A stretch of DNA of 64,000 nt from Gonium pectorale (lineage: Eukaryota > Chlorophyta > Chlorophyceae > Chlamydomonadales > Volvocaceae): assembly GCA_001584585.1 (NCBI GenBank), contig LSYV01000004.1, positions 728,127-792,126 on the forward strand. The letters are read 5' to 3'. The notes under the pieces are model-generated. The model saw only the letters and a program-made list of their open reading frames with translations. It searched no databases and had not been told where the DNA came from. Position 1 is the first letter of the stretch, and each line of letters starts with the position of its first letter. Below, piece after piece: positions 21,901 to 33,893 of this stretch. Position numbers and translations under genes: made by a program.

Positions 21901-24313
21901 GGCCCTGGGTCTGCTCTGTGTTTGTTCGCAACGTGCTGCAACGTGACTGCGTGCGAGTGACACAACATGACCGGCCACATAACGATCAAACGTTCAGCCC
22001 CACCCTGGCCAATGTACACCGTGTTTCCCATCGTCACTACCTCGCCGTGCCCCCGCCGTGCCCGCTGGCTTGTCCTGTAAGAACGCCTTGCAAGTTGCAA
22101 CCCTCTCACACGTGCCCGCCTGTTTCCTGTCCTATTCATTTACCCCCGCCCCCCATTTGCCCGCCTGGCCCCGCAGCCCCGCAACGTGGATGTCTCGCGG
22201 CTGGCTGTCCCGCCTGCCCGCCGGCATGCCGTCCCTGGAGTTCCTGGCCCTGTACGACAGCCTGCCTGCGCGGGCCACGGACGTCAAGGCCATCGAGGCA
22301 AGCAACTATGGCGGTGGCGCGTCTTGGGGGAGGGGGGCGTTGAGGCGGAGATACGGGCTGCCATGGCACATGGGTTCTAGGCTTGGGCATGGTTGTGGGG
22401 CGCTGCGTCATCACTGCCCTGGGTTTGTGAAGTTCCATGGTATCTGGCACCTCGCAGTTAACATGTTGTGAAGTAATGTGCTGTTTGCTACCCAAGCCAT
22501 GGGCTTCTTTCCTGACTTTCACCAGATCTGCGCCCAGTACCCACCCGCCCGCGCCGCCACCTGACCGACATAGCCAACCCCGATGCGTCCCCCCCCCCAC
22601 CGTCCAAGCCAGCCAGCCGCCCTAACATGTCAATGCCAAGCTTCTCTGTGCTGGACAGGACCCGACAACCTCCTTGTGCTGCCCTCCGCAGGGCCTGCGC
22701 CACCTGAGCCGTCTGGAGCACCTCGAGCTGCGCCCGCTGTACCTCCGCTTCACGGGCGAGGTGCGCAACCCGCTATCGCTGCCGCCCACCGCGCTGCCCT
22801 CGCGGCTGCAGCAGCTTACGCTCAAAAAGATCAGCATCCCCGCCGTGCTGCCCTCGGCCGGCGCCGGCGCCGCCGGCGCGGACCATTCGTGCTCCTCGGC
22901 GGCGCTGTCGGTCTTCAGCTCCGAGGCCCTGGCCAATCTGCCGGACCTGTCGTCGCTGACCAACTTGTGGCTCTTTGACTGCGACGCTCCGGACCTCACG
23001 GTGTTCCGCTCCGCCACGCGGCTGGAGGACCTGCGGCTGGGCGGCACCACCACCACCACGCGCCTGCCCGACCTGCTGGCGTGCTTTCCCTGCCTGCGAG
23101 GAGCCATCCTGGACGTGGGCCGGGCGGTGGCGCCGGGCTGGTGGTCGGCGAGCCAGGTGGGGGCGGAGCCGAGGGAGGGGCGGAGGAGATGCAAGTGCTG
23201 CCCGGCGAGCATTGGCTGCGTGCGGCGCCTCCCCAGGAGCCGGAGGGTTGAGGCAGAGGGCAAGGAATGGCTCGGGCGTGGTGGAATGGAGAAAATGGGA
23301 GTGAGAGTGAAAGACGACGGAGTCTCTGCAAGTGAAAGGCGACGGAGTCCCTCGGCGGTAGCGACTCAGCGGGTTGCGAAGCGTCATTTGAATGTCAGTG
23401 CGCGATTCCGACCATGTCTAAGCTGGGTCTGCCTGCCCCGCGCCCTGGGCAGCTCTCCGCACTGGCTGGCCTGCGGTGCCTGCGCTCCCTGCAGTTGGAC
23501 GCCGCCGCCCTGGACCCGCCGCCACCGCCTAGCGCCGCCAAGGCCAAGGCGGCGAAGGCGGCCGCCGCAAAGGCGGGGGCGGTACGGAGTGCCGCCGCCG
23601 GGGCCGGCGGCAGCGCCGCCACGGCGGCGCCGGACAGTGATGACGACAGTGACGTCTATCACAGCACGGAGGAGGACCCGGAGGCGGCGAGCGGCGGCGG
23701 CGCCAGCGCCGCCGCCGCTGCGGACGGGTACGGCAAGGACGGCGAGCTGAGTACCGTACTAGGGACGCTGGTAGGGCTTACGCAGCTGACGGACCTGGTG
23801 CTGTCGTTCGACTCTCCCACGCTATTCTACAACCCGGAAGATGAGGAGGAGGACGACGAGGAGGAGGAGGACGCTGACTTCCACGGGGGCCACGAGCAGG
23901 GGGCCCAGGGTGCGAATGCGGCTGTCGACGAAGACGGGGCTTCGAGCGACGGAGGCAGCAGCGTGTCCAGCCTGGGATCCGCCGGGAGGGGCGCCACCGT
24001 CAGATGCAAACGGTGCGGGAAGGGCGCCCCCGCCGCCAACGGACCCACGGGTCACACGGGTGGCGGCGGCGGGGGCGACGATGACGGCGATGACGACGAT
24101 GAGGAGAGCGACGAGGCGCGCGACCACATGACCCGGGTGTACGACGCGCTGCTGGCGGGGCAGAGCCTGGCGGCGCTGGCGGCGCTGCAAGGCCTGTGGC
24201 GGCTGCGCGTGGGGCTGCCCCACGGGTCAGTGTGGGAGGACGTGATGGAGCGGATGCTGCCGGCGCTGCGCCTGGCCATGCCGCGCACGGCCGTGGAGAT
24301 GGACGTGCTGTGA
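18915..24313 (+). CDS. F-box-like / leucine-rich-repeat protein
   Basis: Seven exons: 18915-19165, 19375-19810, 20064-20870, 21093-21763, 22177-22297, 22692-23156, 23453-24313. They join in phase to 1203 residues. Near the N-terminus, LSVLKTLSEHVDAATAVACY followed by SVCKAWREAF matches the leucine/tryptophan pattern of F-box helices (LP..L......C...W). Later exons carry degenerate LRRs (LTQLSSLIITRNP, LRGLTFLEL, LSRLEHLELRPLYLRF, LTNLWLFDCDAPDL, LRCLRSLQLDAAAL). These are interrupted by acidic and Ala/Gly-rich inserts. A CxxC pair (CKRCGKG) occurs in one acidic linker of the last exon. If the F-box is real, the expected role is substrate recruitment to an SCF ubiquitin ligase; this is inference. 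The intron after 22297 uses a GC donor. Exon 3 probably contains a frame disturbance at 20355-20580 (see findings). Confidence 0.7.
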
Positions 24314-26251
24314 GCTCCGCCGGCCCGCGCCGTCGAGCGCATAGGCCGCGCAAGGGGCGGGGCGGGGAGGCGCGGTGAAGATGTTCGGCGATGAAGCCCG
24401 GAAGCGGCGTAGAACGCGCAGGCGCGTTGCCAGGTGCGGGCTAGGTCAGTGGCAAGTTTCAGGCGGCCCTGGCTGGACGGTGTGATTCCTCATGTGCTGC
24501 GTCACTGCCGCCGCGCTGGAGTAACATGCACGCTGAAAGTAGCCGATGCCTGCTGTCGCGTGCATCGCGATGTGCAACGTGGAAAGGCGAGGAGTGTGTT
24601 CGCGAGTCGGGCTGCCAGAGATGCGGCCGGGCCTGTCGCCTGACCTTCCCAATTCGTGCTGTTGTTCATGGGCCCCGTACGTTTGAAGGCCAGGCCTGAA
24701 GCCGCAGCTGTAGCCGAAGGCATATGGGCTGTGATGGGGCTGAGCTACGTTGCATGTGCTTCCGTGCGCGGCAGCCTGGCGGAAACCATGGGCAAGGTGA
24801 CATCGTGGAGCTAGGCAGAGCGGCCTGCCTATTGCGGCTGTTCGCTCGCCGATAAGGGCACTTGCAATCGTCAGGGTGGGGAAGATATGGCCCGTCGGTC
24901 TTCGGCGTTTCAGTGCTTGAGTTGAAGCCAATGTGTGCGATGCGCGGCCAATGCATGACTTCTGCCGGTGCGGGGTTTGCCGTTTTCGCGCGTGCGTAGC
25001 TACTGCAGGTACATCCTTGCAGGTATCTTAATGTAGAGGGTGCTTTACTTGACTGTGTGTGTGTAGATTCATTGATGACCTAGTTCGTACAAATTCCTCG
25101 GAGGTGAGAGGAGCGGAATGCACCTGCGCCTCTTTGGGAAGAGCATCGCAGGTTGTGGCAAAGCAACAGCTTGGCGCGGTTTTTAATAGCGTAGTATCGT
25201 GTGTTGGCGTGAAGAGAAGGATGCGTGTCTAGGGGCTGTGCCGTGGGGCATGGGCGGTTTGACATGCACGTACGGCAGGCAGGTCCATTTCGTTGTGCGA
25301 TGCTGAAGAAGTTTTCGTGGACACAGAAGAATTGTTTCTATAGCAAGTATCGGGCATATTAGGACGCAGAAACACGGCTAAGCATCCTACTCTGTGTAGA
25401 GTTTGCCGGCGTATCCTTTGATTATCTGTAAATCGATTCATCAGTGCATCTCAAGAGAAGTCCTCCAGCTCGCGGCACGCTCCGCAGTAGCCATCACTAT
25501 GCAGCTTGTCGACGGCTGGGACACGCGGACGCAGCAGAAGCTAGCACTCGCCGGTCGGTGTGCCGCAAGCAAAGTAGCACCTCTTGCACCCGATGTCAGC
25601 GGTCGTGCCCGGTAGCAGGCTGCCTCGCCGCTGCGCTGTCGCTTCGCCGGAACCCTTTGGCAACGGGATCGCGGGCTCGTGACTTTGTGCACAAGCTCGT
25701 AGGCTACGCGGGCGCAGCGGTGCTCTTTAGCGGTGAGCTGGCGGGTGAGGGTGTTCGCCATCAGCAGTGCTGCCATTGGCAACGTCGTCCGTCGACCACG
25801 CAGGTATCCAGGAAACGGCCAGAGCCGTGCGGGGGAGGCATGACTTCCTCAATAGTGCCGTCAGCGGTGGGTTGAGCCCCAGTGGGGTGGGGCCGTGTTC
25901 GAGCATGCCAGCGACTTCTGAACGGGCCTGGTGACAACGGTGCCAGGGCGCCAACGTATCGCCTCGCCGCCAGGCGGTGATGCCACGTCATGAACGAGCC
26001 CTTCTGGAACGATAGATGGGGCCCACAACAGTCCACATGCGCACGCCTGCGCCATGCCGCCACCCCCAGCAATTCTCGATGGTGGGGCTATTCCAGGGCC
26101 CTGCAGGAAGCGGCCTCCCCGCGCTGCCGGCCCCACACTGCGCGGCGCAGTGGCGGTGGCGGCCAGTCGTCTGAGCGGTCAGCCCGTTCAGCCGCGCCTC
26201 CAGCGGCATAACCGCCACCGGCTCCGGCAAGGCCTCACCGTGGCTCCCCGC
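24314..26251. other. Intergenic region
   Basis: No credible gene. The lower-GC part to about 25440 is probably the 3' UTR of the upstream LRR gene, because a TGTAA poly(A)-type signal lies at 25427-25431. From 25440 to 26250 there are open frames on both strands (25444-25875 plus, 25441-25782 minus) without recognisable motifs or matching splice sites. The end of the stretch must contain the promoter of the 26252 gene. Confidence 0.5.
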
Positions 26252-28847
26252 ATGTCGAGCCTCTTGCACGGCTGCGCTGCGTTCGTCCTGCCGCTGTGCT
26301 CTCCGCCCAGAACAAAATCGCAGCCCACACCTCAGCAGCTCGCCAAGGGTAGCTCCGCCGCCGCCGCCGCCGCAACGCCCAGCATTCCCGCCGCCTCACC
26401 CTCCCTCCCTCTCACCGCCCATGCCGCCCTTGAGTCCTCCCATGCCGTGCCCGCCGGCCGCCGCCCCTATGCCGCAGGCGCCCTGACCGGCGGGCTCGTG
26501 GTTGGGCACTATCAGGGTAAGGCCCCGCGAGTAGATAGCGCTGAGGCTTGGGGACAGGCTAGGCTGGCTGGAGCGCACGTCCTCTTACAGACTGGGAAGC
26601 TGCCCAGGGGGTCCCAATGTGCAGACCGCGTTTTTAGCCTAGCCTATACGGCAACGGTACCACCCTATATTTTGTACCAGATGCAACTCGGATATCCTGC
26701 AACATCTAACAATTGACATGGCGCCGGGACCCTTGGAACTTCCTATCCGGCACGTCATGCGCCTCGCCTCCTGGCAATCCTGTCCCTCCCGGTCTCAGTC
26801 GCGGTGGCTCGCCGCTGCCGCAACCCCCTGCCCCCTCCCGCCTCGCCCCAGGCTCGCAGTACCGATTGCTGGGGGTGGTGACGTGGGGAGCGCTGTGCGC
26901 GGGCCTGCACTTGGCCAACGCAGTGCTGCAGCCCAGGTGAGCGGGTGGGTGCGTGCGTGGGTCAGATCTGGGTCGGTGGCTGGCGCGGGAGCAAGGTCGT
27001 GTACCGGAGGTGAAGACATGAGGTGGGGACGAGGCAGGGCGTTGGGCACAGGCGGCGTGGTGTTGAGACGCGCAGCACGGGCGCATGGGGCGTGGACCGG
27101 TGGAAGAGCACGGGGACGGGGACCTGGGCGTCGATCGCCGTGCCAACCCGCCGCAATCGCCCACCCTCGCGGCGGTCTCGGGTGTTGCTTAACGCTGCGC
27201 CGGCGTCCGTGCCCGGTGCCGCCCCACCCGGCACGCTCCTAAGCCACGCCCCCGCGCTGCTGCCCATCTCCGCTGCCCTTCCCTGCCTCGCCCCTCTCCC
27301 CTCCGTCCGCCAGGCACCTAATGGAGGACTACCTCATCCGGGAGGGCCTGCTGTCGCCCGAGGTCGCACGTGAGTGGGCCGAGATCCTGCATACCGTCGT
27401 GTGGGGGTTGGGCTCGTGGGGAAAGGGTGGGACGGACAAGTGGCCTGCGGGTTCGGACAGGGCGCCACGTGTGTTATGCCCCTAGGGGAGGGGCGGAGCG
27501 TAGCGGTGGAGCCGTGCAGGCGGGGCCTACCGGCGGGTAATGGCGGCACGACCGGGAAGAGATGGCCGGATGGAAGGCGGTAAAGCAAGGGAGGGCAGCG
27601 CCAGCCTAGGGAGTCTGAGCTTGAAATGTGCAATCTGGAGGGGCCAAACAGAGGGGCTTCGACTCGCGTGGCGACAGGGCAAGGCAAGCGCGACATGACT
27701 TGGGCGGGCCTGCGCTCGTCGCTCCCAGCGGCAGCCTGGCCCCTGCAGCAGCACGATTCCTCCTCTTGGGGGGAGGGGGGCTGCACCTGCATGAGGGACG
27801 ACTGGGTCTGGCTGTGGAGTGACGACTGGGTCCGGCTGTGGAGGGGGTCAATGCGTCCGGGGCTCGCATGCCTAGACCCCTATGTGTCCTGAAGTGTGGT
27901 CAACGCCCCAGCTGCTGTAGCCTCTATCTTTTCAACTTGCATCGCCACGCTATGCACATGGGGATCTCGTTCGTGGCTGTCGGGGTCCCCCTGATCTGCC
28001 TCGCGGGCGTGCGCTCTGCTCATCACGCTGGCCCTCTGTCCCTCCCCCGACATCCCTCGTCGCAGGGCGGCGGGAAGGGACGCTACGCGCACAAGGCGAC
28101 GGGGTGGCCCGGGGCCTGGACGAACGGGTGGGTTTCGTGCAGTGGGCCTACAAGGCCCTGGCTGCATCACCGCTCGTATCACTGGGTAGTAACATGCCCC
28201 CCGCATCGTGACGCGATACACGCGCAGGCACAGGACGTGATGTACGAATCTCTGGCCATCCGGGAGCGGGAGCTGCGGGAGCTCAACACGCGGCTCGCGG
28301 CAGGGCGGGGCGCCCCGGGGGCCCCAATCATGCAGCAGCAGCCCTGGCCTCGGCCGGGCGCGTCCGCCGCGGCTGCGGGCTCGGCGGCCTCGCGCGACGC
28401 TGCTGGAGAAGGGGAAGACGCGGGGGATGCTGTTTCGGACGATGACCCGGGGTACGTGGCCTGGCTGCGCAGCTCGGGCATGGACGCGGAAGCGCTGTTG
28501 CAGCCGTCGTCGCCTCCGCCCCAGCCGCAGCAGCCGCTTCAGCAGGGCCGGCAGCCCGACCAGGAGGGCTCGGGTGATGAGCCGGCGACGGCGGCGGCGG
28601 GGACCGAGGGCGGCACGTCGGCCGCCAACAAGAAGCGGCGCAGCTGGTGGGTCACGAAAGGTCGCTGTCTGTTGATCGCCGGGAGCGGGAGTCGAAGGGG
28701 TGCAAGTGCGTTAGTTGGGCTTTGAGATCGCTGGTCACGAGCTCGTTGCTTTCATCCATGGCGCGGACTGTGACTGTGGACTGTCCCGCCCGCAGGAGCG
28801 AGTGGCTGCGGTCCTGGCGGCAGGGCGGCAAGGGGTCGTCGCAGTGA
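26252..28847 (+). CDS. Unrecognised protein, possible membrane hairpin plus charged coiled tail
   Basis: Six exons: 26252-26516, 26852-26936, 27314-27369, 28066-28175, 28228-28646, 28796-28847. They join in phase to 328 residues. The N-terminal 65 residues are Ala/Ser/Pro-rich and could target an organelle. Next comes a Gly-rich hydrophobic stretch (AAGALTGGLVVGHYQ) and a second one (YRLLGVVTWGALCAGLHLAN), compatible with one or two membrane passes. Then follow a short charged region (LMEDYLIREGLLSPEVAR), VGFVQWAYKALAASPL, and a predicted helix (VMYESLAIRERELRELNTRL). The tail is low complexity with KKRRSW and a basic C-terminus. I do not recognise the family. The intron between 28175 and 28228 would be only 52 bp (58 bp with the alternative acceptor), so that junction is the weakest. 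Confidence 0.55.
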
Positions 28848-29362
28848 GGAGAAGCGCACGCTGGGTCGGCTCAACTACCCGTTGAGGCGTCTTGTATCAA
28901 CGGAGATGAATGTCGCACCGCGGGGGCAGAAGGCGCCTTTTGACTACGGGCCCCGCCGGCTGTACAACGATGTGTGTGTAATCAGCCGGTCGTAGTCCAA
29001 GTGGGTTACTTCAGACGCTTGAAGTCTGCAAGGGTGTTCGGTCAGACCCATTCAACCACGGAAAGCCCCATTCTCAATAAACTGTCCCGATTTACGGTAG
29101 CTTTTGCCTCCAGCACGCCGACCCTTCAGCCCCCGCGCCCTGCACTTCCAAAGGCACCACACATTGACAGTTCCCTTCATAACAGTTGGCGCGGTGAGAG
29201 CTGTCATCATCGAGTGAAGCAGTGCCTCGGATATTGCGGCCAGCCGATTTTTATTGTTACGATTGTAAAAGCTCAGCCTGATACAAGCCTCTAGATCTTG
29301 GTGGCTTGCTGAACGGGCGTCTGACAGCTGAGTAACAGCTGAGTGCTTGCCCAAGGGCAGCT
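28848..29362. other. Intergenic region
   Basis: About 0.5 kb between the preceding stop codon and the Nudix start. The part 29000-29290 is noticeably more AT-rich than the flanking genes, as expected for a 3' UTR or promoter. No motif could be assigned. Confidence 0.5.
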
Positions 29363-30771
29363 ATGGCCGAAAACGGTATTGGCGTTCCATCTAAGATTGG
29401 TGCAGGCCTCCTTATCTGGTGAGCACGGACTGTCGCGAAGGAACTTGGCTCCCCACTTGGCAGCGCGACCTTGGCCCGGGCTGTGTCGTGCAGTTCCTGG
29501 GGTGCAGATGGGGGGGCTAGGGGAGGGGGGGCTGAGCTGTTAGCAAAGAGTTTGCCCTGGCGCTGCAGTTCCACTGCAAACTTCCTTTCATCCATGCAGC
29601 TGCGAGGGAGCTTGCCTAGTCCTTAAGCGGAGCGAAAACAGCGGGAATGCGGGCACGTGGGGCCTGCCGGGCGGCAACGCGGACCCGGAGGACGGCGGAG
29701 ACCTCCTCAAAACGGCCGAGCGGGAAGCGCGGGAAGAGATCGGGGAGCTCCCGGGCAACATGAAGGTCCTGGGATCAGTGCTCACCAGGTAGGACGGCGC
29801 AGGAGGGAGCTGGAGAAGATCCCTGGTACACTCCTGGGGTGGGAGGAAGGCGGGCTGGGTGGGGAAAAGGGGCCCGCGTTGATGCCCCCAGCTGCATGCA
29901 GCGCACCCGCGTGCCAGCACTGGGCCGCGGCCCCGGGGAGCAAGACAAGGCGCCGATGCACTTCTGCCTTAGGACCGAACCGGCAGCGTGTCCCGGCTGA
30001 TTGCTGACTCACATGACCGTGCTGGAGGGCCGGCACCAAGACTACAGCAGATCGTGCGCCTCTGTAGCCCTCGGCCGAATCACCCCTACCTCTGGCCCCG
30101 CCCTCCCTCCCTGCTTTTCCTCCAGGCGCGGCAAGTCTCTCCAGAAGCACTATACCATCTTCCTGGCCGCCATTCCCGTAGCCCAGCGCTCCAGCTACGC
30201 GCCGCGCCTCAACGCCGAGCACACCGACTGGCGCTGGGTGGACCTGCGCCACGTGGCGGCGCTGGCTGCGGGGCCCAACCACCCGCTCGCGCACGCGCTG
30301 TCAGGCCCCGACCACGAAGATGACCCCATGGAGCTGGGTGCCTACGAGGCGGCCGGCCCGCCGCCCTCCGACCTGCAGCTGCATCCGGTGAGGCTGGGCA
30401 ATGGGGCAGGTGTGTGCAGTTCAGTGCCGTAGCTGTACGGATGCATGCGATGTACGGCGCGAGCACACCGCGGTGCGTGGAGCTGCGATGTCGTCATGTT
30501 GCGTGCAAGCTGCGGGCAAGTGGAAACGTTGTTGGGTGCGTTTGGGCGAACGGCGGGGTGGGGAAGTGCCGCTCGCGATTCGGACGGCGTCGGCCCTCAC
30601 ATCTGGTGGCCCTCACACTTACTTGCTCCTTTGCATGGACCTCGCCATATAGCACCGGCTGTCCTGCAGGTGCTGCGGTGCCTGTTCGGCGGCGCGCACA
30701 CGGAGGAGCTCACGGTGATGCTGCCGCTGGTAGCAGCGGTGGGCGGCAGTCCCACCAAGCCAAGGCAGTAG
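29363..30771 (+). CDS. Nudix hydrolase
   Basis: Four exons: 29363-29418, 29600-29788, 30126-30387, 30670-30771. All junctions keep phase, giving 202 residues. Residues 12-42 (IGAGLLICCEGACLVLKRS then TWGLPGG) are the usual beta-strand entry to a Nudix fold. The Nudix helix follows, with the core REAREEIGEL at residues 60-69. Relative to the consensus G-x5-E-x7-RE-U-x-EE-x-G-U, the loop before the helix (GGNADPEDGGD) carries extra residues, so the first conserved Glu is displaced or replaced by Asp53. Later, HTDWRWVDL at 114-122 matches the downstream conserved strand of ADP-ribose or (d)NTP-type Nudix enzymes. The substrate cannot be told from sequence. The protein is short, with no obvious targeting peptide, so it is probably cytosolic. 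Confidence 0.85.
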
Positions 30772-31956
30772 ATAGCCGAGTCTAGGGGCGGCTGCACGAT
30801 AGGGAGGTGGTAGCAGGCCAGAGGAGCGCCTGCCCGTCCCGGCCCTCAAGTTTCTGCAGTGCGGGAGCACCTGCTGCCCCTTGGCAGCACGGCGTTGCGG
30901 CAGTAGGAGGGATGAGGGAAGGCCGCCGGCGCGGCTATTTAGTAGGAGCGGTGCTGAGCATGGATGATGGAAGGAGCCTGGCGTGGCCGCAAGCGGGTGT
31001 TTGGTAGATGACGGAGAAAGATGAGGTATAGGGTAGAGGGGATGAGGCAGCCGGATCAGATGCGCGAAGCGAGACCCGAGCGACGCCAGGAAGAGGGCAG
31101 TAACCGGCGGGCGGAATCCCGATACCGGCCACACACCTGGTGCTGTGCAATTATGTTCTCGGCGTGCACGACGACCGGATTGCATGTGCTCCCTGGCTTG
31201 CGCCTTGTGCGTGTGGGTTGTCGTTCTGCCTTGCAGGTTGACTCGTGCAAATCACGGGTGTGCGTTGTGTCTTCTTGCAATTTGCTCACTAGGGTCCGTC
31301 CGGGCAGGCAGTGGCCGGTGCGCGCCTGTCTCAGTTTCCATTCTTTTCCATACAGCATAGCTGATGATTCGTACTGCCGTGCTGCAGGAAGTGCACATTG
31401 CTGAGCCCATTCTTCGTGCAGCAGACTCTTGTTTACGTGCGTGTGTTGTGGGAACGTTTTTGCGGTGTGTAGGAATGCATTTGCATTTCATGCGTGGAGG
31501 ATGCTGATGGCTCGGCTGTGCGAGCAGCGCGGCCGCAGGTACACCGTGAGGGCTTGAGTTAGAGCAGTGCGGCACATTGTCCGCACCCGCTTATGCCCGT
31601 CTTAGGAAGTTGTGATGGCGTAGTAGCTCCTTGCGGTCGGGGAGGTCTGCGCTATGGGGTTGAGGGGAGGACAGTGCCCGAGCTCGTACCGTGGCATATT
31701 TGACGATAATTGACGCCCCAAGGGTCAGTCCAGCGAAATATGTTCCTTGAAGTATGTGTACTGAGTGCAATAAGATCCTATTCTGGTTACCGCTGTCGGG
31801 GCTGGGTTGGAGCGCGTGTCACTTCAGTTCTAACCACTAGACATCAACCGACTAACCGCTTCGTTCTTCCGCACATTTGCCCTGTAAGCAGTATATGTAT
31901 ATATACACTGTCAATCTACATTAGGCACAAGCGAACGACTGGCCTGCTAGTTCACC
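30772..31956. other. Intergenic region
   Basis: Contains the 3' UTR of the Nudix gene and the promoter of the first DoxX-like gene. Open frames are short and lack motifs. The segment from about 31400 onward is AT-richer. Confidence 0.5.
31892..31906 (+). promoter_or_regulatory. TATA-like alternating AT tract upstream of DoxX-like copy A
   Basis: TATATGTATATATAC lies about 50 bases upstream of the ATG at 31957. A comparable AT tract sits at a similar distance before copy B. The position is close to the start codon, so if it is a TATA box the 5' UTR would be very short. Confidence 0.3.
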
Positions 31957-33372
31957 ATGCTGCTCAACCGCAGCCCTCGTCTTGCATCGCCGAGGCCGAA
32001 CGTACCTCGCCGGAACGCAGCGATCGTGCGATCCAGCTCACAGCTGAACGAATACGTCGTGAATGGAAAGACAATAACCGTGCCTCGCGGTGTGGTGCAA
32101 CAGCTCCCCGAACCCGCCCAAGCAGCCGTGTTCGCTGGCGTCTACGCTGCGCTGGCTGTTGGAACCTACGCATCTTGCACCTACATCGCTCCGGCGCTTT
32201 CTGAGCACCTGTCCGGGCTGTCGTCCTCCTTTGACGCGTCCCGCGGCCCATCTCTGGGCGCCTGCTTTGTGGCTGTCGGCGTCGCCCACTTCACGTCACA
32301 CGATGTCTTCACATCCATATATCCCAGGCCAGGTGGGGGGCGCTTGACACGTCATTTTGCTGGAAACGCGGACGCGGGGGAAGGTTTAGGCGGTGGAATA
32401 GTGCCAGATGAGGCTTGCTGCGACGTGTCGGCTCAGGGGCCAGGCGCTTAGTTGCCCGTGCTACGTTCGGTCCTGATGATCCGTAACCGGGCGCGGACAC
32501 AGCGCTTAGCCCATGGTTCACCCCTGGTTCTAGCCATGCCCTGGGAGCTGCCCATGCCTGTGATACAGCAATGTCCGTCTACACCTAGCTGCAGTCCGTG
32601 CAATCACAGTGACTACTGACTAGTTTCACAGTTGGAGCCTGCACCATGACGGCTGCCTCCCACCCGCTCTGTGCGCACGCCTGCAGGCGCGTGGGGCTTC
32701 TGGAACCTGCCCGGCTCACCCTCTTTCCACGTCAACTGGACGGGTGCGTGGGGGCACCGTGGTCGATAGTCATGTGGCGGAACTACTAGACGTTTGAACC
32801 AGCAAATGACGGCCGCAGGAACAAGTGCGAGCGGTTATAAGGAAAGCGTTGCCTATGAAGCCAGTGCCAGCGGGCGCCAGCACGGCATTGAAAAGACCGG
32901 CATCCTACCACTGTACATGCGCTCTCCCGCGCACCGCAGGCGTGGCGGAGATCCTGGGAGGCGGCGCGCTGATCCTCACGGGCCTGGTGCCGGGGCTGGC
33001 GGACTCGTTTCCCCAGCTCCAGCCGGCGGCCGGCCTGGGCCTGTTTGCGCTGACGCTAGCGGTCTCTCCAGCCAACATCTACATGTACACCCACAATGCG
33101 CCCGGCCCCGTGCCTGAGCCGCTTCCATGGACCGCACACTTCGTCCGCCTACTGCTGCAGGTGCGCATGCCGTAAGGAGTATGTTCGTCCTGTCAATTTG
33201 TACGGTGGAGTAATCACGTACGACAGTTCGGCCTCGCAGCGTTCGGAGATGCCAGATGCGCTCTCATCAGTCCTCCCGATACAGCGAAGCCATCCTTCGC
33301 CTGTGCTGCCCGGCACTGGCCCCTTGGCAGATCGTCCTCCTGGCCAGCTTCTGGGAAATCGCCCATCCATGA
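31957..33372 (+). CDS. DoxX-like membrane protein, copy A
   Basis: Four exons: 31957-32332, 32687-32743, 32940-33160, 33331-33372, giving 231 residues. The first 30 or so residues are basic and Ser/Arg-rich (RSPRLASPRPNVPRRNAAIV), consistent with plastid or mitochondrial targeting. DoxX-type features follow: a hydrophobic helix (AAVFAGVYAALAVGTYASC, residues 56-74), GVAHFTSHDVF at 108-118, GVAEILGGGALILTGLVPGL at 145-164, and LFALTLAVSPANIYMYTHN at 179-197. AxHF..., G.aEil.G and PANi.M are the signature of DoxX/DoxD-like membrane proteins; their biochemical role is variable. It is nearly identical in the middle exons to copy B about 4.75 kb downstream. Confidence 0.8.
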
Positions 33373-33827
33373 GGGCTCAGCTGTGAGCGGTCACCGGCCC
33401 GACCTGGTCTCAAGTCTGGTCGGCGCTTTTATCTGAGTTCCTTGTGAACTCCTCGCGAACGCCAGAACGATATCACGCAAGGAGCGAGGATCCGAGGAAG
33501 CGTGCGCTGTGGCGACTGGTTGGCGCTTGCCGAAGGATTGCGTGCGCTGATGACGCGATGGAAGGATACATACACGCAAGGGCAGCCCTACCCTAGCCCA
33601 GCCCAGCCTTCAGCGTGAAGTTCATAGAGGGTTACTTTGCTGGGTCCATGGGCAAGAGTGTTCCTGCTCCTGCTCGCCTGCCTGTAGCGCTCTGCTACGG
33701 TTAGATCACACAGAACACGCGCAGGACTGCAACGGTGGATGCGAGTTTGAGGGAGTTGGCACGGGGTGGACGACCGTAACCCGGCGTTGCTGCCGATGTC
33801 GGCCTGGGCGACATGGCCAAAGCCCGA

Positions 33828-33893
33828 GCATGTGATGCAAACACAGCAGATAGATACAAACACAACCCAGCATGTGATACAAACACAATTAGC
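33828..33893. repeat. Short imperfect direct repeat
   Basis: AGCATGTGATGCAAACACA at about 33828 is repeated as AGCATGTGATACAAACACA at about 33871, and GATACAAACACA also occurs between them. It looks like a small local duplication with no coding meaning. Confidence 0.6.

Noticed and set aside
25441..25875. Overlapping ORFs on both strands upstream of the 26252 gene
   Set aside because: Neither has domain-like sequence. I cannot tell a non-coding transcript from spurious frames here.
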